Shown: positions 1-4,996 of the stretch, one piece after another
How the letters are laid out: each line of letters starts with the position of its first letter
Position numbering within the stretch: the stretch's first letter is position 1
Origin: Candidatus Gottesmanbacteria bacterium RIFOXYB1_FULL_47_11
Lineage (GTDB): Bacteria; Patescibacteriota; Microgenomatia; UBA10105; UBA927
NCBI GenBank assembly: GCA_001779455.1
Contig: MFKE01000016.1
Location: 3,448 to 12,678, forward strand
DNA length: 9,231 nt
Direction: 5' to 3'
The notes under the pieces: model-generated
The model's database searches: none
Told to the model about the DNA's origin: nothing
Seen by the model: only the letters and a program-made list of their open reading frames with translations
Program-made: the position numbers and the translations under genes

Positions 1-1032
1 GTGATAGGGCGATATGCAGCAGCAGACATCACGGCTGCCAACAGCAAAAAGATATTAATTGCAAAAGGCGAAGAAATTACAGAAGAGAACGCCAAACTTT
101 TGGATGAGCATGACGTTCAGTCAGTACTGGTCCGAAGCGCGATCAGCTGTCAGGCGCCGGTCGGGATGTGTGCCAAGTGCTACGGACATGATCTGGGTGC
201 AGACGCGCAGGTTGAGATAGGGACTCCTGTCGGTGTCATAGCCGCCCAGTCTATCGGAGAACCGGGAACACAGCTGACCATGCGTGTCCGTCATGCCGGA
301 GGCATTGTGGGACTTGACGTGACACAGGGGTTACCGCGTGTTGAAGAATTATTTGAAGTCCGCACGCCGCGCGTACTTTCGCCGATCAGCGAAATTGCTG
401 GCAAAGTAGAAGTTACCGAAACGGATGCGGGTTACAAAGTGCAGGTGCGAAATACCACAATCAAGCCGCCGGAAGAACGTGAATACGTGATCCCTCTAAT
501 GAGTGAACTTAAGGTAAAAGAAGGCGATCTCGTCGCCGCCGGAGACCAGCTTTCAAGCGGATATTTGGATATTAAAGAAGTGCTTCAGGTGCGCGGACTC
601 CGCGGAGCGCAAAAGTATCTGATTACGGAAATCCAGCGTGTATACGAGTCACAGGGTATCCAGATTGCGGATAAGCATTTTGAAGTGATTGTACGCAAAA
701 TGAGCGACAAGGTCCGTGTGGACACAAGCGGGGACACCATGCTCCTCCCGGGAGAAATGGTTGACCGTATGCGCTTCCAGGAGGAAAATGCACGGGTACT
801 TGCAGCAGGCGGGGAACCGGCGACGGCCCAGATCGTCATGCTTGGTATTACCCGCGCCAGCTTGTTTACAGAGTCATGGCTCTCTGCTGCATCTTTTCAG
901 GAAACGACAAACGTACTCACCGATGCGGCTCTCGCTGCCAAAGAAGATAAGTTGCTGGGGCTCAAGGAAAACGTTATAATCGGACGTCTGATACCGGTTT
1001 CTCCGGATCGGGCAATGATGAAAAGTCAGTAA
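1..1032 (+). CDS. rpoC: RNA polymerase beta' subunit, C-terminal part (partial)
   Basis: This is the 3' third of rpoC; the gene runs in from the left edge, so the GTG at base 1 is an internal Val codon (VIGR, as in E. coli), not a start. The beta' subunit forms the catalytic clamp of RNA polymerase. C50, C57 and C60 match three of the four ligands of the second zinc site (E. coli C888, C895, C898); the fourth lies upstream of the window. GVIAAQSIGEPGTQLTMR (residues 78-95) starts the trigger loop, with M94, R95 and H98 matching E. coli M932, R933 and H936. The loop then runs straight into GLPRVEELFE, so the large SI3 insertion of E. coli is absent. The end (LGITRAS, AASFQETT, GLKENVIIGRLIP, about residues 281-334) is canonical. 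One oddity: the residues between R95 and H98 are Val-Arg instead of the usual Thr-Phe. The TAA stop is 7 nt before rpsL, so co-transcription is likely. Confidence 0.99.
   Translation: MIGRYAAADITAANSKKILIAKGEEITEENAKLLDEHDVQSVLVRSAISCQAPVGMCAKCYGHDLGADAQVEIGTPVGVIAAQSIGEPGTQLTMRVRHAGGIVGLDVTQGLPRVEELFEVRTPRVLSPISEIAGKVEVTETDAGYKVQVRNTTIKPPEEREYVIPLMSELKVKEGDLVAAGDQLSSGYLDIKEVLQVRGLRGAQKYLITEIQRVYESQGIQIADKHFEVIVRKMSDKVRVDTSGDTMLLPGEMVDRMRFQEENARVLAAGGEPATAQIVMLGITRASLFTESWLSAASFQETTNVLTDAALAAKEDKLLGLKENVIIGRLIPVSPDRAMMKSQ
952..980 (+). promoter_or_regulatory. Possible internal promoter for rpsL-rpsG, inside the rpoC end
   Basis: A perfect -10 hexamer TATAAT (975-980) lies 17 bp downstream of TTGCTG (952-957), a weak -35 match. 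Transcription would start near 987, giving a leader of about 53 nt before rpsL. The hexamer falls in codons for the conserved LKENVIIG segment of RpoC, so it could be fortuitous. Confidence 0.4.
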
Positions 1033-1039
1033 CTAAGGT

Positions 1040-1477
1040 ATGCCGACAATCAATCAACTAATTAAATACGGGCGACACTCCCGGGGTAAAAAGATCAAAG
1101 CTACGGCTCTCCGTAAGTTTTTTAATGCAAAAGACAGGATTACGAAGCAGGTGCCGGCTCCTTTTAAACGGGGAGTGGTGACACTGGTCAAAACCATGAC
1201 GCCGAAAAAGCCCAACTCGGCTCTGCGGAAAGTTGCCCGCGTCCGCCTGTCGAATAAACAGGAAGTGACGGCGTATATACCGGGTATCGGACACGAGCTT
1301 ACGGAACACGCAATTGTCCTTATCCGGGGTGGGCGCGTACCGGATCTTCCCGGAGTGAAATATCACATTGTCCGCGGAAAATACGATATGAGCGGCGTCG
1401 CCAACCGTAAACAAGGCCGTTCGCGCTACGGAGCCAAATCAGGAGGGCCGGGGCCTTCAGTTGCGGCTGCAAGCTGA
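1040..1477 (+). CDS. rpsL: 30S ribosomal protein S12
   Basis: S12 lies at the decoding centre of the 30S subunit and helps monitor codon-anticodon pairing. The 145-residue protein has the diagnostic TPKKPNSALRK block (54-64), with K56/K57 matching E. coli K42/K43, the GIGHELTEH segment (82-90), IRGGRV-DLPGVKYH (95-109) and the SRYGAK end (128-133). It is longer than E. coli S12 (124 aa), mainly because about 14 extra residues precede KRG (43-45). The aspartate that RimO methylthiolates in E. coli is kept (D102), but the lysine just before it, a known streptomycin-resistance position (E. coli K87), is proline here (P101). The start is ATG at 1040, in register with the conserved MPTINQL N-terminus. 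AAGG sits only one base before the ATG, too close for a normal Shine-Dalgarno. The gene follows rpoC by 7 nt and precedes rpsG by 21 nt. Confidence 0.99.
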   Translation: MPTINQLIKYGRHSRGKKIKATALRKFFNAKDRITKQVPAPFKRGVVTLVKTMTPKKPNSALRKVARVRLSNKQEVTAYIPGIGHELTEHAIVLIRGGRVPDLPGVKYHIVRGKYDMSGVANRKQGRSRYGAKSGGPGPSVAAAS

Positions 1478-1498
1478 CATTTATTTAAATACTAATCT

Positions 1499-1972
1499 AT
1501 GCGTTCAGGACGTGTTACCAAAAAAGTACTTGAAGCCGATCCGGTATACGGAAACCGGCTTCTTACCCGTTTTATCAACCGGGTAATGCACAGCGGCAAA
1601 AAACACGTGGCGGAAGATGTCGTGTACAAAGCGCTTGATCTTGTCAAAGAAAAAGGCGAAGATCCGATTAAAGTATTTGAAACCGCTATAAATACCGTCG
1701 GCCCCAAAATGGAAGTGAAAGCCCGCCGTGTGGGAGGGGCTTCATACCAGGTGCCGACAGAAGTCCGCGGAGACCGCAGGATGGCTCTATCCATGCGATG
1801 GATCGTGCAATTTGCCAACAAAAGAAGCAGTCGCGAGTACAAAGGGTTTTCCGCCAAACTGGCCGCAGAACTGTTGGATGCCTCCCACGGGCAGGGAGAA
1901 GCGATCAAGAAACGTGATACCATCCACCGCATGGCCGAGGCAAACCGCGCATTTGCTCACTTCAAGTGGTAA
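1499..1972 (+). CDS. rpsG: 30S ribosomal protein S7
   Basis: S7 is a primary 16S rRNA-binding protein that nucleates the 30S head and lines the E site. The 157-residue product is of usual bacterial length. Recognisable blocks are DPVYGNRLLTRFINRVM-SGKK (14-35), VEVKARRVGGASYQVP (72-86), MALSMRWIV (95-103), and the C-terminal KKRDTIHRMAEANRAFAHFKW region (137-157) ending in the typical aromatic-basic tail. ATG at 1499 is the natural start. The 21 nt before it are AT-rich with no Shine-Dalgarno, so initiation is SD-independent or coupled to rpsL. In most bacteria fusA comes next; here about 3 kb of unrelated genes intervene. I see no clear terminator after the TAA stop. S7 represses the str operon in E. 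coli, but I could not recognise such an mRNA site here. Confidence 0.99.
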   Translation: MRSGRVTKKVLEADPVYGNRLLTRFINRVMHSGKKHVAEDVVYKALDLVKEKGEDPIKVFETAINTVGPKMEVKARRVGGASYQVPTEVRGDRRMALSMRWIVQFANKRSSREYKGFSAKLAAELLDASHGQGEAIKKRDTIHRMAEANRAFAHFKW

Positions 1973-1986
1973 ACTTTTCCTCCTGA

Positions 1987-2028
1987 GAGTATTTCGTGAT
2001 AGCATAGAATAAGAATATGAAAATACTC
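1987..2028. repeat. 8-bp inverted repeat bracketing a candidate promoter and start codon
   Basis: GAGTATTT (1987-1994) and AAATACTC (2021-2028) are perfect inverse complements separated by 26 nt. They enclose the candidate -10 TAGAAT (2005-2010) and the ATG at 2017. This could be an operator or chance; one 8-bp repeat of this spacing is not statistically striking in 9 kb. Confidence 0.35.
2005..2010 (+). promoter_or_regulatory. Candidate -10 element for the 2017 gene, leaderless
   Basis: TAGAAT matches TATAAT at 5 of 6 positions. The predicted +1 falls on the A of the ATG at 2017, which would give a leaderless mRNA, in line with the absence of a Shine-Dalgarno. No good -35 or extended -10 is visible, so this is tentative. 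Confidence 0.4.
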
Positions 2029-2376
2029 GTTGTTTTCATCGGAATCTGTGCAATTATGTTCTATTTCTTTTATCCGCCCGTAAATAGCGAGCGGTTATGT
2101 TACGAGAACTCCGAGCGGAATTTAAATCAAATCTCGGTCAACATGCTTAATCAGCGGTCATCCAAGGATACGAAGTGCCGCGATGTCAGCGATGTTATTT
2201 CCGCGCTGGAAAGTTGTATCGTAGATGCTACAAAATCCAGCAGCATCGCGCCCTACGCAAACGATACCATTCTGCGGGTAGTTGCGCTTCTGCGCCCGTA
2301 TGCAAAAAACCTCTGGGTTCTCAAAGAGGAACATAACAGTGCGTGCGTAGACTTTTTTTGGTACCAGCTGCCGTAA
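2017..2376 (+). CDS. Hypothetical small exported or membrane-anchored four-cysteine protein
   Basis: I do not recognise this 119-residue protein. It starts with a short basic end (MK) and a hydrophobic stretch at about residues 3-19 (ILVVFIGICAIMFYFFY), which would act as a signal anchor or uncleaved signal peptide; no clear cleavage or lipobox motif is visible. The remaining ~100 residues are polar with predicted helices and contain four cysteines (C28, C54, C67, C110), enough for two disulfides if the domain lies outside the membrane. The stop is separated from the next gene's ATG by one base, so it is very likely co-transcribed and translationally coupled with the CvpA-CAP gene. An envelope role is inferred only from these two facts. 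It lies between rpsG and fusA, where most bacteria have nothing. Confidence 0.8.
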   Translation: MKILVVFIGICAIMFYFFYPPVNSERLCYENSERNLNQISVNMLNQRSSKDTKCRDVSDVISALESCIVDATKSSSIAPYANDTILRVVALLRPYAKNLWVLKEEHNSACVDFFWYQLP

Positions 2377-2377
2377 T

Positions 2378-3358
2378 ATGGATATACGTACACTATTTAA
2401 TTGGGTTGATTGGGTGATCATTGCGGGAGTCGTCTATTATGGATTTGTCGGATGGAACGTGGGATTTGCGGATTTGGGTGTAAGCTTTATCACCTTCGCC
2501 ATATCGCTGTTTCTTGCGGTTAAATTCCATCAGCCGGTCGGCGACTTTCTGTCCCAGAAATTCGGGGTACCGGAGACATGGACGACGGTTCTGGGATATA
2601 TCATTGTCGGATTTATTGCAGAGGCAATCCTCGCGGAACTTGCATCCGTACTCATCCGCTTAGTGCCAAAAAAGGTAATTTCTTCGAAGTTCAACAAATG
2701 GTTTGGCATCGTGATTTCGGTATTTAACGGGCTGGTTATTGTTTCATTTTTCCTTCTGGTTATCATGGCGCTGCCTCTTCGGGGGACAGTGAAACAGGAC
2801 ATAAAGAGCTCCCGGATCGGCAACTGGCTGGTGGTTCAGGCAGAGAAGATAGGCGGACCAGTCAAAACGTCTATTAACCAAATGCGCGATACGGCAATCT
2901 CATTTCTGACTGTTGACCCGGAATCCAAAGAATCTATTTCGCTTGATATTTCTCCCAAGGACAGTGAGTATGTAATGGATAAAGCCGCGGAAGGGAAAAT
3001 GCTTGAGCTAGTGAACGGCGAGCGGAAAAAAGCCGGGATAGCGCCGCTGGTGATAAGCTTCGAAATTACACCTGTAGCGCGGGCGCACAGCAAAGATATG
3101 TTCCAGCGGCGGTATTTTTCGCATGTGACGCCGGACGGGCTGACACCGGCGGACCGCTTAAGCCGCGCAAACATTAATTTTGCTCTTGCCGGCGAAAACA
3201 TCGCATATACGCCGGATCTTGAAACCGCCCACGCTGGGCTTATGAACAGTCCCGGTCACAAAGAGAATATTCTCGACCCGTCATTCCACCGCGTCGGCAT
3301 CGGGATCATTTCAACGAGTAGCTGGGGCATGATGGTAACCCAGGATTTTACGAACTAA
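2378..3358 (+). CDS. CvpA-family membrane protein fused to a CAP/SCP (YkwD-like) domain
   Basis: The 326-residue protein has two parts. Residues 1-165 resemble CvpA (colicin V production) proteins: about four hydrophobic segments near 10-29, 34-50, 70-95 and 110-132, with the typical W-x2-SKFNKWFG/ISVFNGLV pattern around 103-120. Residues about 203-326 are a CAP domain of the YkwD type: LELVNGERKKAGIAPL (209-224), ARAHSKDM (234-241), YFSH (246-249), GENIA (272-276), NSPGHKENIL (290-299) and HRVGIGI (304-310). H249, E273 and H294 match the conserved CAP pocket; H237 is a further histidine there. Bacterial CAP proteins are usually extracytoplasmic, so the domain is probably displayed on the outer face; its substrate is unknown. 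A linker of about 40 residues joins the parts. ATG at 2378 lies one base after the previous stop, with no Shine-Dalgarno, which suggests coupled reinitiation. The next gene is convergent, 18 nt away. Confidence 0.95.
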   Translation: MDIRTLFNWVDWVIIAGVVYYGFVGWNVGFADLGVSFITFAISLFLAVKFHQPVGDFLSQKFGVPETWTTVLGYIIVGFIAEAILAELASVLIRLVPKKVISSKFNKWFGIVISVFNGLVIVSFFLLVIMALPLRGTVKQDIKSSRIGNWLVVQAEKIGGPVKTSINQMRDTAISFLTVDPESKESISLDISPKDSEYVMDKAAEGKMLELVNGERKKAGIAPLVISFEITPVARAHSKDMFQRRYFSHVTPDGLTPADRLSRANINFALAGENIAYTPDLETAHAGLMNSPGHKENILDPSFHRVGIGIISTSSWGMMVTQDFTN

Positions 3359-3376
3359 CCTCGAAAGAAGAAATAA

Positions 3377-4096
3377 TTATCGTATGAATTTACGATATTC
3401 TTGGGCGCGGGCTTGACTGACCCATCCTAAACCAACTGGCCTTGGTTGTTGCCAGATGTGTAAAATATTAGCCTCAGGATATTTTCCCTGCAGCCCGCGA
3501 AGTGCAACAACATCTTCCATTGCGGTTATCAGCCAGTCTTTGTGATCAATATATTCGGTGACTCCGATTCTGTGCAGATACGCCGTAGTTATCCGTTCAA
3601 TACCGTGACACACGGCGAAATCAATATTTATTTTTGGATCTTCAGCTCCCTTCACAAATCCCCAAATGACTTTATCTGCCCGGGGATCCCCGTCTCTGGG
3701 TGTCCAATTAGGATCTTCTTTTCTTAAATTCCACGCATTTCCCATCATAGTAGCGAGTTGTTCAATTCCCTTTCTATTTTCAGGTAAATATACATCTCCT
3801 GCATGTCGGACGATTTTGAGAATTTCATTTCTGTGAGGCTTCATATGTTCTATAAACTCATGAGCACCACGTTTTTTTTGAAGTTTTTCATTAACCTGTT
3901 GAATAACATCAAGTTCCTGTGGGGTTAAGGTAAAAAGATGTTTGATCGTCATATGATATTGGGCAAATGTTCTAAGGACCATTTCTTTTTTGTGGCGAGC
4001 CATTTCCATAGATCCACGAAGTATTGGTGTTTTCGCCACATCGTATTGTCCAAATTGAATAATATTTTTTCCTGCTGTCTCGATAAGATTATTCAT
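3377..4096 (-). CDS. Hypothetical protein, AT-rich, unrecognised
   Basis: I do not recognise this 239-residue protein. It is hydrophilic, with no signal peptide or membrane segment, and so is probably cytoplasmic. It has eleven histidines, several in suggestive settings (RHAGDVYLPENRKG 97-110, AVCHGIERITTAYLHRIG 161-178, EYIDHKDW 181-188), and a Trp/Pro-rich stretch (NAWNLRKEDPNWTPRDGDPR 120-139); metal binding is possible but not shown. I chose ATG at 4096 over a TTG at 4150 in the same frame, because a candidate extended -10 lies between them and AAGG precedes the ATG by one base. Five sampled 60-base lines give about 38% GC, against about 53% for five lines of fusA, and codon use is visibly more AT-rich, which suggests later acquisition. 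It is the only - strand gene in the window, convergent with CvpA-CAP and divergent from the SRPBCC-like gene. Confidence 0.8.
   Translation of the reverse strand: MNNLIETAGKNIIQFGQYDVAKTPILRGSMEMARHKKEMVLRTFAQYHMTIKHLFTLTPQELDVIQQVNEKLQKKRGAHEFIEHMKPHRNEILKIVRHAGDVYLPENRKGIEQLATMMGNAWNLRKEDPNWTPRDGDPRADKVIWGFVKGAEDPKINIDFAVCHGIERITTAYLHRIGVTEYIDHKDWLITAMEDVVALRGLQGKYPEANILHIWQQPRPVGLGWVSQARAQEYRKFIR
3378..3397. terminator. Weak hairpin at the convergent gene ends
   Basis: A 7-bp perfect stem TATCGTA/TACGATA with a TGAATT loop overlaps the last codons of the - strand gene and lies 20 nt beyond the CvpA-CAP stop. On the - strand it is followed by the T-rich ATTATTTCTTCTTTC, fitting a weak terminator for that gene. 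The stem is AT-rich and low in stability. Confidence 0.3.
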
Positions 4097-4106
4097 ACCT
4101 TCTGGA

Positions 4107-4115
4107 AGTATATCA
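4107..4115 (-). promoter_or_regulatory. Candidate extended -10 for the - strand gene
   Basis: On the - strand, TGA-TATACT reads as an extended -10 (TGn plus 5 of 6). The predicted +1 is near 4100, only 4 nt before the ATG at 4096. No -35 match is visible. Confidence 0.35.
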
Positions 4116-4121
4116 CAAACT

Positions 4122-4151
4122 TTGGGTTTATTATTGATATGGTGGTACAAT
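4122..4151 (+). promoter_or_regulatory. Candidate promoter for the SRPBCC-like gene, leaderless
   Basis: Extended -10 TGG-TACAAT (4143-4151) lies 18 bp after TTGGGT (4122-4127), a weak -35. The predicted +1 is 4158-4159, the first base of the GTG start codon, so the mRNA would be leaderless. TGGTACAATA is the same core as at the tuf promoter. Confidence 0.5.
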
Positions 4152-4158
4152 ATTTGTT

Positions 4159-4542
4159 GTGAAAGAATTAAAACTTGTTATTCAAATTCACTGCCCGACG
4201 AAAGATATTATTGATTTCTGTTTGGATCCGAAAAACACTCCGAAATGGATTCACTCGATTGTTATTGAGCAAACCAACGAATGGCCGCCGCGCGTAGGTA
4301 CAATTTACCGGAATCAGAATATAAATGGTGTATGGTCGGAATATAAAGTGGTTACGTTTAAAGAGGACATGTTTGAATTACTATCAACGACCTCGACCTA
4401 CCACGTGCGCTACACCCTTCGCCCTCTTGATACTGTCACCTCAGAGCTTGAATATTTTGAATGGATGGAAGAAGGGGAGCTAGCTCAACCGTTTACCCTC
4501 GATATTCTGAAGAAATTGAAAACTGTACTTGAACAGCGGTGA
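4159..4542 (+). CDS. SRPBCC/START-like ligand-binding domain protein
   Basis: The 127-residue single-domain protein resembles the SRPBCC (START/polyketide cyclase-like, helix-grip) superfamily. The N-terminal strand LKLVIQIHCPTKDIIDFCLDPKNTPKWIHSI (4-34) has the typical layout of a strand, a helix over the cavity and the DP-x2-TPKW turn. It is followed by alternating strands (VGTIYRN 46-52, VWSEYKVVTF 58-67, TYHVRYTLRPL 80-90, SELEYFEWM 95-103) and a long C-terminal helix (about 111-127). Members bind hydrophobic ligands in the cavity; no ligand can be read from the sequence. The start is GTG at 4159, which sits at the predicted transcription start. The stop overlaps the next gene's GTG by 4 nt (GTGA), so the pair is probably translationally coupled. 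Four sampled lines give about 43% GC, below the ribosomal genes. Confidence 0.8.
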   Translation: MKELKLVIQIHCPTKDIIDFCLDPKNTPKWIHSIVIEQTNEWPPRVGTIYRNQNINGVWSEYKVVTFKEDMFELLSTTSTYHVRYTLRPLDTVTSELEYFEWMEEGELAQPFTLDILKKLKTVLEQR

Positions 4543-4931
4543 TTATGTTACCTAAAAAAGTTTCGTGGATACTGCTGACGCTCTACTTTATTTTTGATAG
4601 TGTCGTGTCCTATGTTGCTGTAACGCGGATGGGCGGGAGGGAGCTAAATTCCGTGATTGCGCCGTTTGTCGAAAACTATCCGCTCTTATATTTCCTTTGC
4701 ATCCCGTTGGAACTTATCGGAGCGTATTTTATCGTTTTACTGCTTCGCAGGTGGTTTGATGAAAAAATTATCCTGACTTCAGCTGCCATCTACTGGCCGA
4801 TCGCCAATTCTTCGATGAATTTACTTTTTCTCCTCGGTTTCCGCCACATGGGCTATTTATGGGGCCCGCTGACAGTTGTTGGTTTAATCGCGTCACTTGG
4901 TTATTTATTCACAATATTGCGGGAGAGATGA
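4539..4931 (+). CDS. Small four-helix integral membrane protein (DUF5658-like)
   Basis: The 130-residue protein has four clear hydrophobic segments at about 9-29, 48-70, 78-100 and 107-127, with basic residues at the loops (RR 70-71, RER at the end). A polar motif, an acidic residue in the first helix (D20) followed by GGRELN (32-37), resembles the D...G..E.NP pattern of DUF5658-type small membrane proteins, though here the residue after Asn is Ser instead of Pro. This family match is from memory and tentative; the function is unknown. GTG at 4539 overlaps the preceding stop as GTGA; an ATG at 4545, two codons in, is an alternative start. Its last codons contain the candidate -35 of the fusA promoter. 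Confidence 0.8.
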   Translation: MIMLPKKVSWILLTLYFIFDSVVSYVAVTRMGGRELNSVIAPFVENYPLLYFLCIPLELIGAYFIVLLLRRWFDEKIILTSAAIYWPIANSSMNLLFLLGFRHMGYLWGPLTVVGLIASLGYLFTILRER

Positions 4932-4949
4932 TTTTTTAGTACAATACTA
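4917..4949 (+). promoter_or_regulatory. fusA promoter with palindromic -10
   Basis: TTGCGG (4917-4922) and TACAAT (4940-4945) are separated by 17 bp. The -10 is the centre of a perfect hyphenated palindrome, TAGTA-CAA-TACTA (4937-4949). The predicted +1 is G4952, leaving a leader of about 45 nt before fusA. It lets fusA-tuf be expressed independently of rpsL-rpsG, as needed now that the operon is split. Confidence 0.65.
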
Positions 4950-4961
4950 GAGTAGAAACAC

Positions 4962-4990
4962 GGCGGCTACGCAAGTGCGTGGCTGTTTTT
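4962..4990 (+). terminator. fusA leader hairpin with U-tract: attenuator or terminator
   Basis: GGCGGCTACGC (4962-4972) pairs with GCGTGGCTGTT (4977-4987) around an AAGT loop: 11 consecutive pairs, four of them G-U. T's at 4986-4990 and ATTATT follow, ending directly at the fusA ATG. It fills most of the predicted leader. It could be a transcription attenuator of fusA, a terminator for upstream read-through, or a translational block. Confidence 0.6.
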
Positions 4991-4996
4991 ATTATT

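Noticed and set aside
1..1032. rpoC as a complete gene starting with GTG at base 1
   Set aside because: The sequence aligns with an internal part of RpoC, and upstream domains and the fourth zinc cysteine are missing; the gene is cut by the window edge.
2351..2380. T7 run shortly before the CvpA-CAP start, like the T-runs before fusA and rplC
   Set aside because: It encodes Asp-Phe-Phe-Trp in the upstream gene and no stable hairpin precedes it.
4097..4150. TTG at 4150 as the start of the - strand gene
   Set aside because: It needs a rare start codon and overlaps the divergent promoter; ATG at 4096 follows a candidate extended -10 at a sensible distance.
3938..4162. Open + strand frames across the - strand gene
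   Set aside because: They are low-complexity translations antisense to a better coding frame, with no ribosome-binding site or recognisable domain.
4113..4162. TCACAA/TTGTGA inverted 6-mers in the divergent intergenic region as an operator
   Set aside because: Six bases with a 38-nt gap is expected by chance, and the right arm lies over the GTG start.
4296..4304. Another AGGTACAAT resembling the extended -10 core
   Set aside because: It lies within the SRPBCC-like coding region, lacks the TGn, and no gene starts nearby.
4979..4996. GTG at 4979 as the fusA start, adding MAVFII
   Set aside because: It lies inside the leader hairpin, has no Shine-Dalgarno, and adds hydrophobic residues not seen in EF-G; ATG at 4997 gives a normal N-terminus.
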